From positions 1-26,836 of the forward strand of contig CAIJJH010000097.1 in NCBI GenBank assembly GCA_903820955.1: DNA of 26,836 bases. The letters run 5' to 3'. A program made the translations under genes and the position numbers. The DNA is from an uncultured Micrococcales bacterium (GTDB taxonomy: Bacteria; Actinomycetota; Actinomycetes; Actinomycetales; Microbacteriaceae). This document shows, one piece after another, positions 8,634 to 17,386 of this stretch (the stretch's first letter is position 1; every line of letters begins with the position of its first letter). The notes below the pieces were generated by a model that saw only the letters and a program-made list of their open reading frames with translations, did not search any database and had not been told where the DNA came from.

Positions 8634-9812
8634 GTGCCTACCGCCTTTACGAACATTGGTTCGCTGGTCACCAACGACCTCGAACGAGGCACCGGGCTAC
8701 TCGGCGAGATCGACAACGCCGCCTTCGTAGTTGATGAAGGCAAGATTGCCTGGGTTGGTTCGGCTCTCGACCTGCCCGCGGTTGACGATCGGTTCGATCT
8801 AGAAGGCAAGACCGTGATCCCGGGTTTCGTTGACTCCCACGCTCACCTCGCCTTCGCGGGGGATCGCTCAGAAGAGTTTGCTGCCCGAATGGCTGGGACG
8901 CGCTACGAAGCTGGTGGCATAAAGACCACCGTGGCGGCGACTCGCGCTGCCAGCGACGAAGAGCTGCGAAGTCAAATCGCATCGAGAGTTGCTGAGTTTC
9001 ACCGTTCGGGAATCACAACTTTTGAGTCGAAGAGCGGTTACGGGCTAACCGTCGCCGACGAGGCTCGCACTGTTCGTTTGAATTCTGAAGTCACCAGCGA
9101 AAGCACGTTCTTGGGAGCGCATGTTGTGCCGGCGGAATTTGCCGCCAACCCAGATGACTACGTCGACCTGGTCTGTAACGAGATGATGTTCGCGTCGGCA
9201 CCAAACGCCAAGTGGATCGACGTTTTTTGCGACCGCGGAGCCTTCGACTACGACCAGGCCGAACAGGTTCTGCGAGCCGGCATGGCAGCTGGGCTCATGC
9301 CACGAATCCACGCCAATCAGTTAGAAGCCGGCAGGGGAGTCGAACTTGCCGTCAAGCTCGACTGCGCCAGCGCCGACCACTGCAGTCACTTGAACGTTCG
9401 CGACATCGAACTCCTTGCCGGCAGCAGCACCGTAGCCACGCTGTTGCCGAGTGCCGAATTCTCCACTCGAGCCGAATACCCGGACGCCCGAAGGCTTTGG
9501 GGTGCTGGAGTCACCGTGGCGATTGCGACCGACTGCAACCCAGGCTCCTCGTTCACCACCTCGATGGCGTTCTGCGTCGCCGTTGCAGTGCGCGACATGC
9601 ACTTCACGCCAGAGCAGGCCATATGGTCGGCAACCAAGGGCGGGGCCATGGCCCTGCGCCGAAGCGACATCGGTGCATTCGGCCTTTGCATGAAGGCAGA
9701 CTTTGTGGTCTTGGATGCTCCCAGTGCCACGCACATCGCCTACCGCCCCGGCGTAGACCTAGTCGAATCAACCTGGATTTCTGGAAAAGCTGTTCATCGG
9801 AGGAACAAATGA
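8634..9812 (+). CDS. hutI: Imidazolonepropionase
   Basis: This amidohydrolase opens imidazolonepropionate to N-formimino-L-glutamate, the third step of histidine breakdown. Start is a GTG one base after the hutU stop; the 392-residue length fits the family. The metal-binding HxH is His69 and His71 in VIPGFVDSHAHLAFAGDR; ARMAGTRYEAGGI, the glutamate and histidine strands around ARIHANQLEAGRG and CASADHCSHL, and the Asp of IATDCNPGSS complete the TIM-barrel metal site. The gene ends in an ATGA overlap with hutH, and the ribosome-binding site of hutH (GGAGG, 9799-9803) lies inside its last codons. Confidence 0.96.
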   Translation: MPTAFTNIGSLVTNDLERGTGLLGEIDNAAFVVDEGKIAWVGSALDLPAVDDRFDLEGKTVIPGFVDSHAHLAFAGDRSEEFAARMAGTRYEAGGIKTTVAATRAASDEELRSQIASRVAEFHRSGITTFESKSGYGLTVADEARTVRLNSEVTSESTFLGAHVVPAEFAANPDDYVDLVCNEMMFASAPNAKWIDVFCDRGAFDYDQAEQVLRAGMAAGLMPRIHANQLEAGRGVELAVKLDCASADHCSHLNVRDIELLAGSSTVATLLPSAEFSTRAEYPDARRLWGAGVTVAIATDCNPGSSFTTSMAFCVAVAVRDMHFTPEQAIWSATKGGAMALRRSDIGAFGLCMKADFVVLDAPSATHIAYRPGVDLVESTWISGKAVHRRNK

Positions 9813-11296
9813 CCGTAACCATCAACCCAACCGGAATGACCATGGAGCAAGTGGTCGCGGTTGCCAGAGGTAACGAGCCGATCGAGCTGTCTCAGCAGGT
9901 GCTCGAAGGCATGGCAAAGTCTCGAGCACGTATCGACGAACTCGCCGGTGGCGAAACCCCGGTCTATGGAATCTCGACCGGTTTTGGCGCCCTAGCGAAC
10001 CGCCACATCGCACCAGCCGACCGGGTGCAGTTGCAAAAATCGCTTATTCGTTCACACGCCGCCGGAATTGGCGCTTCGGTTGAGCGGGAGGTCGTCCGAG
10101 CATTGATGCTGCTTCGCCTAAAAACCCTTGCCTCCGGTCGCACCGGTGCCCGGCCGCTGGTTGCTGAAACCATGGCCGCAGTTCTCAACGCCGGTATCAC
10201 GCCGATCGTTCACGAGTTCGGCTCGCTCGGTTGCTCCGGCGACCTTGCACCCTTGGCGCACTGCGCGATGGTGTTGATGGGTGAGGGCCGCGCTCTCGAC
10301 GCCAACGACGTTGAGCGACCAGTGCTCGAACTTCTGGCCGAGGCGGGCATCACCCCGCTCGAATTACAAGAAAAAGAAGGTTTGGCGCTGATCAACGGCA
10401 CCGATGGCATGCTCGGAATGCTGATTTTGGCGATTCACGACCTACGCAAGCTTCTCGACCACTCAGATGTGATTGCCGCGATGAGCGTCGAGGGTTTGAT
10501 GGGCACCGACCAAGTCTTCCGCCCAGAGCTACACGAACCGCTTCGACCTCACCCCGGCCAAGCAAGGAGCGCGGCCAACATGTTTGCGGCGTTAGCAGGC
10601 TCCGAGATCGTTGCTTCACACCGCCACGGAGACAACAGGGTTCAGGACGCCTATTCGCTGCGCTGCGCACCACAGGTCGCCGGGGCGGTCCGAGACACCG
10701 TCGAATACGCAGCGCTCGTCGCAACTCGAGAGCTCGCAGCCACGGTTGATAACCCGGTCGTGCTCGATTCGGGCGAAGTCACCTCGAACGGCAACTTTCA
10801 CGGCGCACCGGTGGGCTATGTTCTCGACTTTTTGGCAATCGCCGCCACCGACCTGGGCTCTATATCTGAACGCAGACTCGATCGAATGCTCGATCGTGCT
10901 CGCAACCAGGACCTACCGCCGTTCTTGGCCGGTGACCCTGGTGTCGACTCGGGTCTAATGATTGCTCAATACACGGCGGCAGGTTTGGTTAGCGACTCCA
11001 AGCGCCTGGCTGTGCCCGCGAGCGTTGACTCGATACCGTCTTCGGCGATGCAGGAAGACCATGTTTCGATGGGTTGGCACGCGGCTCGAAAGTTGCGCAA
11101 GGTAGTCGATAACCTACGTTCGATCATCGCCATCGAATACCTAGGCGCTGCGCGCTGCATCGATCTGCGTGCACCTCACAAACCTGCCAAAATCACGGGA
11201 GAGTATGTTGCGAGCCTTCGCAAGGTTGTTGCCGGCCACGGCCCAGACCGCTTTTTGGCCCCCGAAATGGCCGCCGCTGCGGAGCTTCTTCGTTAA
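9809..11296 (+). CDS. hutH: Histidine ammonia-lyase, Cys-Ser-Gly prosthetic-group triad
   Basis: Histidine ammonia-lyase removes ammonia from histidine to give urocanate, the first step of the pathway. The frame stays open back to 9212, but that part only mirrors hutI; the ATG at 9809 has GGAGG five bases before it and overlaps the hutI stop as ATGA. The 495-residue protein has the catalytic Tyr53 in VYGISTGFG and the segment GSLGCSGDLAPLAH, which supplies the self-formed MIO group. Here the triad is Cys142-Ser143-Gly144, not the more familiar Ala-Ser-Gly; numbering matches the Pseudomonas enzyme. Later conserved parts include QDAYSLRCAPQVAG and VDNPVVLDSGEVTSNGNFHG. The enzyme is expected to be a cytoplasmic homotetramer. 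Confidence 0.97.
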   Translation: MTVTINPTGMTMEQVVAVARGNEPIELSQQVLEGMAKSRARIDELAGGETPVYGISTGFGALANRHIAPADRVQLQKSLIRSHAAGIGASVEREVVRALMLLRLKTLASGRTGARPLVAETMAAVLNAGITPIVHEFGSLGCSGDLAPLAHCAMVLMGEGRALDANDVERPVLELLAEAGITPLELQEKEGLALINGTDGMLGMLILAIHDLRKLLDHSDVIAAMSVEGLMGTDQVFRPELHEPLRPHPGQARSAANMFAALAGSEIVASHRHGDNRVQDAYSLRCAPQVAGAVRDTVEYAALVATRELAATVDNPVVLDSGEVTSNGNFHGAPVGYVLDFLAIAATDLGSISERRLDRMLDRARNQDLPPFLAGDPGVDSGLMIAQYTAAGLVSDSKRLAVPASVDSIPSSAMQEDHVSMGWHAARKLRKVVDNLRSIIAIEYLGAARCIDLRAPHKPAKITGEYVASLRKVVAGHGPDRFLAPEMAAAAELLR

Positions 11297-11299
11297 GAT
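11294..11299 (+). promoter_or_regulatory. Candidate leaderless -10 overlapping the hutH stop
   Basis: TAAGAT begins with the TAA stop of hutH (11294-11296) and is followed by six T residues and the ATG at 11306. There is no ribosome-binding site before that ATG. A matching -35 would lie in hutH coding sequence and is not recognisable. Confidence 0.4.
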
Positions 11300-11305
11300 T
11301 TTTTT

Positions 11306-11713
11306 ATGAATTTCTTAGCAATCAACTGGGCTGCCTTTGCAGTCGTTTATGTCATCGGCTTCATGTTTAGTGCCATCTGGTTTGGACCAAAGACCTTCTA
11401 CCCGACCTGGTGGAAGCTCATGGGTGACCGCCCGATGCCAACCCGCGACGAGCCGGACGCGACTCCCGCTATCGTCTTGTTCGGGTTGACCATGCTCGGC
11501 CTATTCGTTCAGGTAACCGCTGTGGCACTGCTTGTGCAGGTGCTTGACTTGCCAGGTGCACTGATCGGACTTGGCGTCGGGCTCGTTGCTGCCTTCGCCT
11601 CACTTGGTCACCGAATGTTCGCACGCCACGGCATCAAGGTTTGGGCTATCGAGGTAACACCCGACGTAATCGTCGCTGTCATCGCAGGCGTCATCCTTTC
11701 TCTCTGGCGCTAG
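11306..11713 (+). CDS. DUF1761 membrane protein
   Basis: The 135-residue protein begins with a transmembrane helix typical of DUF1761 (INWAAFAVVYVIGFMFSAIWFGP followed by TWWKLMG). Three further hydrophobic segments follow at about 49-73, 75-95 and 108-132. It carries no recognisable catalytic motif and its role is unknown. The gene starts nine bases after hutH without a ribosome-binding site, so it is either read through from the hut operon or transcribed from the overlapping -10 element. Its TAG stop shares one base with the GTG start of the next gene (TAGTG). Confidence 0.8.
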   Translation: MNFLAINWAAFAVVYVIGFMFSAIWFGPKTFYPTWWKLMGDRPMPTRDEPDATPAIVLFGLTMLGLFVQVTAVALLVQVLDLPGALIGLGVGLVAAFASLGHRMFARHGIKVWAIEVTPDVIVAVIAGVILSLWR

Positions 11714-12057
11714 TGTCCAAAGAGGAAGTCGACTTTTATCTGGCAGGTTTGCCGGAACCGAAGCGTTCTACCCTGGAGCTACTTCGCGAGCGAATCCTGC
11801 AGGTAATCCCAGAGGCCGAAGAATGTATTTCCTACGGCATGCCCGCATTTCGCGTGAACGGCAAAGTGCTCGCCGGTTTTGCGGCCTTCAAAAATCATCT
11901 GGCTTACCTTCCGCACAGTGGCTCGGTCTTGGGCAATTTAGATCTCTCGAATTATGAGCAAACGAAAGGGTCGCTTCATTTCCAAATCGACGACTGCCTA
12001 GAGCTGGAACTTGTGGAGAAGTTGATAAACCTAAAGCGCTTGAACGCTGGCGTTTGA
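11713..12057 (+). CDS. DUF1801 domain protein
   Basis: The start is a GTG that overlaps the preceding stop by one base, giving 114 residues; upstream in-frame sequence back to 11641 only mirrors the DUF1761 gene. The sequence fits the DUF1801/YdhG-like family: VDFYLAGLPEPKRSTLELLRERI, then IPEAEECISYGMPAFRVNGKVLAGFAAFKNHLAYLP, and a terminal KLINLKRLNAG. The conserved I-S-Y-G-M-P-A-F and F-A-A-F-K-N-H-x-x-x-x-P blocks are diagnostic. It is a small cytoplasmic protein of unknown biochemical function. The promoter of the next gene lies within its last codons. Confidence 0.85.
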   Translation: MSKEEVDFYLAGLPEPKRSTLELLRERILQVIPEAEECISYGMPAFRVNGKVLAGFAAFKNHLAYLPHSGSVLGNLDLSNYEQTKGSLHFQIDDCLELELVEKLINLKRLNAGV

Positions 12058-12068
12058 CATCGTAAAAT
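12040..12068 (+). promoter_or_regulatory. Sigma-70-type promoter for the 1319-residue protein gene
   Basis: TTGAAC (12040-12045), a 17-base spacer and TAAAAT (12063-12068) form a near-consensus promoter, partly inside the end of the DUF1801 gene. The spacer contains a perfect small inverted repeat AACGC-TG-GCGTT (12043-12054), a possible operator. A ribosome-binding site AGGGGA (12090-12095) lies four bases before the ATG at 12100. Confidence 0.65.
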
Positions 12069-12099
12069 GAAGGCTTAGAAACCACGCTCAGGGGAATAG

Positions 12100-15000
12100 A
12101 TGTTTAGAAGACTGGCAACGGCGCTAGCGGTGTTTTCACTCGCGATGGCTCCAGCATTGCTATCCCTGGGCAACCAAGAGGTTGCTTACTCGGTGCAACT
12201 TGAACCTGGTTGCGCGGTCACAGAAACCCAAGAAATACTTTGCACCAGGACATTTACCTACGCAGCAAATAGTTCCGGAGCGACTTGGACGATTCCAGCT
12301 CAGGTAACCAAAGTGTTGCTAGAGCAGTGGGGCGGCGCTGGTGGATCCGGCGGGCTTGACTGTGGAACCGGGTGTACCGCTCACGGGGGCAGCGAGGTTG
12401 GTCACCTCAGTTATCAATTGACGGTTACCCCCGGAGACACCATCGCTGTGTACCCTGGCCAAGGCGGAGGCAATGGTGCAAGCACTGCCTCGGGTTCAGG
12501 CGGTGGCTCTGCCGGCAGAAGTTCTTACTCCTCTTCGTATAACGGAGGTAGGGGTGGTAACGCCGGATCGGTTGGCACCTCGGGTGCCGGCGGCGGTGGA
12601 GGAGCCGCGACTGTTGTTAGCTACGGTCAATCATTCTTCATTGCGGCTGGTGCCGGTGGCGGCGGCGGTGCAGGAAACTACTCTGCCTCCGGCCGAGATG
12701 GCTCTGGTGAAAACATTCCGGCTGCCACGAGCGTTGGTGACAATGGAGGCGTGCCTGATTGCGTCGATATTTGCGACGGCGGTGGCGGCGGTGGCGGCGG
12801 TGGCGGTGCCACGGGAGGTGCAGGTGGCAATGTTTACGTTCTTCCAAGCCAGCTCGAAGTAGCTGGGCTTGGCGGCACTGTAGGTTCGAATTTTGTGGCA
12901 GCTCTTGCCACCAGGGTCATAAATAACGTGGTCTCACCTTCAAATGCGTCGAAGGTGCAGATTTCGTACTTTGCATCACCGGTTGCGACTATTTCATCTA
13001 CAAAGACCGTTTCAACCGACCCGAACATGAACTTTAGTGTCGAGTTCAGCACCAAAATTGACGACGCGAGTTTTACAGCTGACGATCTTTCGGTAACGGG
13101 TTCAGCTTCTCCATCGATAAATTGGGACATCTCTATAACCACCAGGCCAACGCATGGGCCTTGGACCTACGACGTTCGGGTGATCCCAAAAAGCGGCATC
13201 GAGCCAAGCGATGGAACAGTGGTATTGAATGTCGACACATCCAGAATTTTTGGTTTTGAAGGAACTCGGGGTAGCGCAGATGCAGCAGCCGGGACGATTG
13301 TCTTAGAGCGTTATTTGCCGACAGTCAAAATCACGCCGGATTCATCCTCGACTGGAACTGACGCGACTTTTAATCTTGTTTTCAGCGAACCGGTAACGGA
13401 TGTTTACGCGACTGGATTCAACGCCGCGGTCGGCTGTCAAATTTTAGAGGTAACTGGTTCCGGAACCGATTATCGAGTTTCTTTAAGTTGCATCGAAGGG
13501 TCTTCACCCTCGGTGAGTCTCATCGGTTCAACAGCTAAGGACTTTGCCGGAAACTTTGTCCCAGCGTCTCAATCCTCCGCATTGGATTTCACCCCGCCAA
13601 CTGGAAACTTCGTTTTAAATCAGCAAGCCAAGGACAGCACCTCACACGTTTTTTCAGTCATTTTCTCGGAACCCATTAAGGGGCTCACCGTTGGCGATTT
13701 CATTTTGCTAGCCGGAACAGCTAAGAATTGCAAGGTTGCTAGCGTAACTGGCACGCTGGAAACCTACACCGTCAAAATATCCGGTTGCACCGGAGGAACC
13801 TTTGGTTTGACCCTCAAATCCGACTCTGTGACCGACCGTGCTCGTAACGCCGGCCCAACCTCACCGATCACAAGCGGTATTCAAAACCTTGCTGTGCCAG
13901 CTCCAGTTGCGAATGTTATTGCCGGAACAATTCCGGCGAGCATCATAGACACCCCACTGACCACCTATTTCGGCTCGCTAAGGTCAGAGACCGTGTCTGC
14001 GTTGGACACTGCAAACATAATCGGTGCGCCAAGTGGGCTTCCGGCTCTTCGAGTTATTGCTGATTTGTCTACAATTTCTCCAATCGACCAAGTCGCCCTA
14101 ACTTCATCGAAATCCCTAGTTGCAGGCACAGGCCTATCGGTGGATCTGGTACCACCGAGCGGGACAAACGCGAATCTGGATGTTATGGCCTTCATCCAGA
14201 TAGATGGTCAGTGGCAATATCTGGGAAGAACGTCAATCTCCAATGGCGATATTCAAACACCGGAAATTGCATTCTTGAATTCGGGATCATATGCGCTGAA
14301 ACTTAGCTTGGTAGATCACAACTTTGCGTCAACTATCGGTTACTCGAAATCGCTCAATAACGGCCAGTTCAACACTGTCACCGCTGCCTTAGTAAAGGCC
14401 GGAGTTGATCCCAGCCTGACGAACTCCAACCAAACCATTTCAATCGTTGTGACGGTAACGCCGAACCCAAATGTAGTAATCACCATTCCTCAGCCAGTTC
14501 CAACACCCACCCCAACGCCTTCTCCTGAGATTACAGGCGGAAACCTAGGTGTCAGTCTGCCAACTTTCACCCCGGGTGCTCCTGTTGCAAACCCTGGAAT
14601 TGGCGCTACCGGTGACGATAACGCGCCATCGAAACCCTTCAATCCCATGGCATCCCCCGAGGGCATTAAGGCCGTCGCAACCACGACTACCGCAGTCGTT
14701 GCCGTTGCCGCGTCGGTCGCGGCGGCAGGCGCCGCGGCGGCTGGAGCGGGTGCTGCAGCCGGAGCCTCGGCAGGAGCCGGTTCTTCCGCGGGGGCCGGGC
14801 GAGGGGGAACCTCACAACCAAACAGCGCCAACAATTCAAGCTCGGATCCTGGCTCTTTGGCAAACATTGACGCCAGCATCGACACGTTTGAAGCCATGCA
14901 TCAACATGCCGGTGACCGGGCTCGAATCTTTAGGCCTCGGTGGATGCGGTTCTTTGACCGTAAAACTCACAATGCGACCGTTTTCTTCGCTCGGCTCTCT

Positions 15001-16059
15001 CCAATTTTGGCCAAAGCGTTGAACGATGGAGCATACCTTCGCGCAATTTTTGGAATTTTTTGGACTCTGTCGCCGGCGGCGGGGATTTCTTTGGCGGTAA
15101 TGGCCCTGCTGGATTCAAATCACGACGGCTTGGTCCCGGCTTGGACATGGCTTCTCCTGATTTCGGTTCTTGGAGTATTCGATGCGCTAGCCGGGTTGCT
15201 TGCCTCACTAACTCTCGGGATCGGCCTGATTTCGATTTACGGTATTCACTCGGCGAACGACATTCGACTTTTGCTTGGTGTAATGGTTCTTTGCTTCGGC
15301 CCTGTAATCATCTCTCTGGGATTCAGAGCTGTCCGACGACAAGGGATAGTTTCGCTTTCGCTCTTCTGGGAGCGAGTCGTTGATTTCGCAGTCTTGACCT
15401 TTTTCTCTGGTTGGACCGCGGCGACAATGATCAGCACACTCCCGGCTCTAGCGGGCCGCACTTTGGTGGTTGCTAATCACTTGAGTGACATCGCTGTCGC
15501 GATTGCCAGTGCGATTGCCGCACGTATAGTTCTCGAAGAAGTCGCCTGCAAGTGGTTCCCGGCTAGGCTCAACGTGATCTCGCCGACCGAAGTGCCAGAC
15601 CCAAACCTATTTCAACGCAGTGCAGCGCTCTGTTTGCGCGTGGGGTTGTTTGTATTCGTCACTGCAGCAATTGTTGGCTCTAGCTGGCAGGTTTGGGTAG
15701 GCGCGATACTTTTCGCAATACCAACCTTGCTGGGCTGGTTTAGCGACAAGTTTCCCAATTCGCGTAGGTTGTGGGTTATTTTACCTAGTGGCGTGCCGGG
15801 GTTAGCTTTCACTTTGCTAATCGCTTCGGTCTCATCAGCGTTTATCGGCACCGTTCTAGGCAATACCCCCGACCGCGCCCAGTGGTCTTTTGCTCTACTG
15901 CCGATTCCAATGGTTTTGCTTTCTTTCATATCACTATTTGGTCGCCATGGTCGAAATGCTGAGGAGAAACCACTTAAGCGCGACAAGTTCAGGTTCATCT
16001 ATCGCTTCGGTGGACCGGTGATCTTGCTCGTAACGATGAAACTTGCTGGCTTTATTTAG
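12100..16059 (+). CDS. Giant envelope protein: Gly-rich and Ig-like exterior fused to a polytopic membrane domain
   Basis: The 1319-residue protein begins with a signal peptide (about 1-28). Residues from about 50 to 285 form a glycine-rich domain (VLLEQWGGAGGSGG, repeated GGxGG, a run of ten Gly at 227-236) with two Cys pairs. About 295-395, 405-497 and 498-595 look like three bacterial Ig-like domains; the second and third contain FSEPV and FSEPI followed by D-F or G-F, typical of this fold. A less clear beta-rich region follows, then a Pro/Thr linker near 797-812 (PVPTPTPTPSP), an Ala-rich stretch at about 858-904, a basic segment, and from about 968 to the end eight or nine hydrophobic helices. 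I do not recognise the membrane domain. The layout suggests a surface adhesin or sensor whose long exterior is tied to a membrane channel, carrier or anchor; function is inference only. The end overlaps the convergent kinase gene by eight bases. Confidence 0.7.
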   Translation: MFRRLATALAVFSLAMAPALLSLGNQEVAYSVQLEPGCAVTETQEILCTRTFTYAANSSGATWTIPAQVTKVLLEQWGGAGGSGGLDCGTGCTAHGGSEVGHLSYQLTVTPGDTIAVYPGQGGGNGASTASGSGGGSAGRSSYSSSYNGGRGGNAGSVGTSGAGGGGGAATVVSYGQSFFIAAGAGGGGGAGNYSASGRDGSGENIPAATSVGDNGGVPDCVDICDGGGGGGGGGGATGGAGGNVYVLPSQLEVAGLGGTVGSNFVAALATRVINNVVSPSNASKVQISYFASPVATISSTKTVSTDPNMNFSVEFSTKIDDASFTADDLSVTGSASPSINWDISITTRPTHGPWTYDVRVIPKSGIEPSDGTVVLNVDTSRIFGFEGTRGSADAAAGTIVLERYLPTVKITPDSSSTGTDATFNLVFSEPVTDVYATGFNAAVGCQILEVTGSGTDYRVSLSCIEGSSPSVSLIGSTAKDFAGNFVPASQSSALDFTPPTGNFVLNQQAKDSTSHVFSVIFSEPIKGLTVGDFILLAGTAKNCKVASVTGTLETYTVKISGCTGGTFGLTLKSDSVTDRARNAGPTSPITSGIQNLAVPAPVANVIAGTIPASIIDTPLTTYFGSLRSETVSALDTANIIGAPSGLPALRVIADLSTISPIDQVALTSSKSLVAGTGLSVDLVPPSGTNANLDVMAFIQIDGQWQYLGRTSISNGDIQTPEIAFLNSGSYALKLSLVDHNFASTIGYSKSLNNGQFNTVTAALVKAGVDPSLTNSNQTISIVVTVTPNPNVVITIPQPVPTPTPTPSPEITGGNLGVSLPTFTPGAPVANPGIGATGDDNAPSKPFNPMASPEGIKAVATTTTAVVAVAASVAAAGAAAAGAGAAAGASAGAGSSAGAGRGGTSQPNSANNSSSDPGSLANIDASIDTFEAMHQHAGDRARIFRPRWMRFFDRKTHNATVFFARLSPILAKALNDGAYLRAIFGIFWTLSPAAGISLAVMALLDSNHDGLVPAWTWLLLISVLGVFDALAGLLASLTLGIGLISIYGIHSANDIRLLLGVMVLCFGPVIISLGFRAVRRQGIVSLSLFWERVVDFAVLTFFSGWTAATMISTLPALAGRTLVVANHLSDIAVAIASAIAARIVLEEVACKWFPARLNVISPTEVPDPNLFQRSAALCLRVGLFVFVTAAIVGSSWQVWVGAILFAIPTLLGWFSDKFPNSRRLWVILPSGVPGLAFTLLIASVSSAFIGTVLGNTPDRAQWSFALLPIPMVLLSFISLFGRHGRNAEEKPLKRDKFRFIYRFGGPVILLVTMKLAGFI
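12778..12807 (+). repeat. In-frame 9-base tandem repeat encoding polyglycine
   Basis: GGCGGTGGC occurs three times in a row (12778-12804) and is followed by GGT, encoding Gly227-Gly236 of the 1319-residue protein. Slippage in units of nine would change the glycine-run length without breaking the frame. Confidence 0.85.
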
Positions 16060-17386
16060 CGGGTAGTTGCAGTCGAATCGAGAGCCCACCCAGTTTGGAT
16101 TTGGAGAGTTCGACACTTCCGCCGAGAGATTCGGCGATTGCACCCATAATGCTCATTCCTAAGCCTGTGCCACCAGCTTGCTTTGATCTTGATGAATCAA
16201 ACCGTTTGAAACTGCGAATTCCTTTTTCGTAGGCGCCGTCTGGTAACCCTGAGCCGCCATCCTCGATGGCTAACAAGATTTTTCCACCGCTCTTTTTCAG
16301 GCTGACCTCAACCTTCGCGCTAACTGGCACGTAGCGATGGATGTTTGAAGTCACGTTGTTAAGAAACTTGGCAACCAGGTCTGGGTCAGTTCTGATGGCC
16401 ACTTTTGCAAGTGTCAATTTAATTGAACGTTTTGAATTGAGAATTAGTAAATCATCGAAGGCTTCCCGAACCAACGTGTCGATTTCGATCCACTGCAGCT
16501 GAGCTGCTCCAACTTCGCCGAGCCTCGCCAATAATAGAAGGTCACCAACCAGAACGCTCATCTTGTCGACTTCGCGGACGATTTTTTCGCTGGCGCTCTT
16601 TCGAAGAGCCGCGTCACCTTGAGTCAACAGTTCGCTGTAGCCTCGAATCACGGTTAGCGGGGTTCTGAGTTCATGGGAGGCGTCGGCTACGAAACTTTCC
16701 ATCGAGAGTTTGCTTCGCTTCTCGACTTCGAGCGCGTCGCTAAGCCTTTCAACCATCTTTCTGAGGGAGCGCGCGAGGCCCGCGATTTCAGAATTGCCTA
16801 TTTTGTTGGGGATACTCGAGCTCAGGTCTCCGTCGGCAATTCGCAGAGCAGCAGAGTTAATGATCTTTATGGACCGCAGGTCACGTCTTAGTGTCAACCA
16901 GACCAGGGCAACCATGAGTGCGAGAGTGGCCAGATATATGGCCACTAGTCCTTGGATGTTTTTGCCAAGATTTGTGTTTGCGCTCGCAAATGATGTCTCA
17001 AAAACCAGGTAGCCTCCTTGTTCTAGTTTCAAGGTCGAAATGAGTCGATCACCTTGCTCGATCGCTTTGCCTTGGGAGGCAAGTAATGCTGCTGCCGCCG
17101 GGGATTCGGTAATCTTTGGGCCGTCACTCGCAATAACGCTTAGTCTCCGTTGGGCATCAATGAAGGCAATCGAAACCGGCACCTGACTGCTTTGGGCCGA
17201 TATTAGGGCGTCGTCTAGCGCGTCCAAGTTGGTTGGATCAACCATAGCGACATCGCTCTTGAGAGACTTAGAGATTACGGTTCTTTCACCTTGGTAACCG
17301 AGGACGATGGATGCCGAACCTAGGGTTGCGGCCCCTAGAGTGGCCACAAGCGCTGTCGCCAAATAAACCTTGGTGGTTAACTTCAT
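16052..17386 (-). CDS. Membrane sensor histidine kinase
   Basis: The 444-residue protein has a first membrane helix at about 7-30, an extracytoplasmic sensor of about 115 residues, a second helix at about 147-167, then a HAMP-like linker. The dimerisation and phosphoacceptor box is ASHELRTPL with His238; the ATP-binding domain shows the N box (NNVTSNI), G1 (EDGGSGLP) and G2 (GGTGLGMSIM). It should autophosphorylate on His238 and pass the phosphate to the adjacent OmpR-type regulator, whose stop shares a base with this start (TGATG). The sensor domain is not one I recognise. Orthology to MtrB, PrrB or another named kinase cannot be settled by eye. The 3' end overlaps the gene of the large envelope protein. 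Confidence 0.92.
   Translation of the reverse strand: MKLTTKVYLATALVATLGAATLGSASIVLGYQGERTVISKSLKSDVAMVDPTNLDALDDALISAQSSQVPVSIAFIDAQRRLSVIASDGPKITESPAAAALLASQGKAIEQGDRLISTLKLEQGGYLVFETSFASANTNLGKNIQGLVAIYLATLALMVALVWLTLRRDLRSIKIINSAALRIADGDLSSSIPNKIGNSEIAGLARSLRKMVERLSDALEVEKRSKLSMESFVADASHELRTPLTVIRGYSELLTQGDAALRKSASEKIVREVDKMSVLVGDLLLLARLGEVGAAQLQWIEIDTLVREAFDDLLILNSKRSIKLTLAKVAIRTDPDLVAKFLNNVTSNIHRYVPVSAKVEVSLKKSGGKILLAIEDGGSGLPDGAYEKGIRSFKRFDSSRSKQAGGTGLGMSIMGAIAESLGGSVELSKSKLGGLSIRLQLPAK

Noticed and set aside
9321-9734. Minus-strand 137-residue open frame over hutI
   Set aside because: Antisense shadow of a strongly recognised gene, with no family features.
9212-9808. Long in-frame extension upstream of hutH
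   Set aside because: It lies entirely over hutI in another frame and is Arg/His-rich without family character; the ATG at 9809 has a good ribosome-binding site and the normal HutH N-terminus.
11299-11305. Run of T residues after hutH as an intrinsic terminator
   Set aside because: No hairpin precedes it; it fits better as the spacer between a -10 and a start codon.
12054-12059. TTGACA as the -35 of the large envelope gene
   Set aside because: It is only three bases from TAAAAT; TTGAAC at 12040 has the correct 17-base spacing instead.
14490-14897. Minus-strand 135-residue open frame over the Ala-rich part of the large envelope protein
   Set aside because: Its Ala/Pro-rich composition is the mirror of the Gly/Ala-coding plus strand; no start signal or family match.
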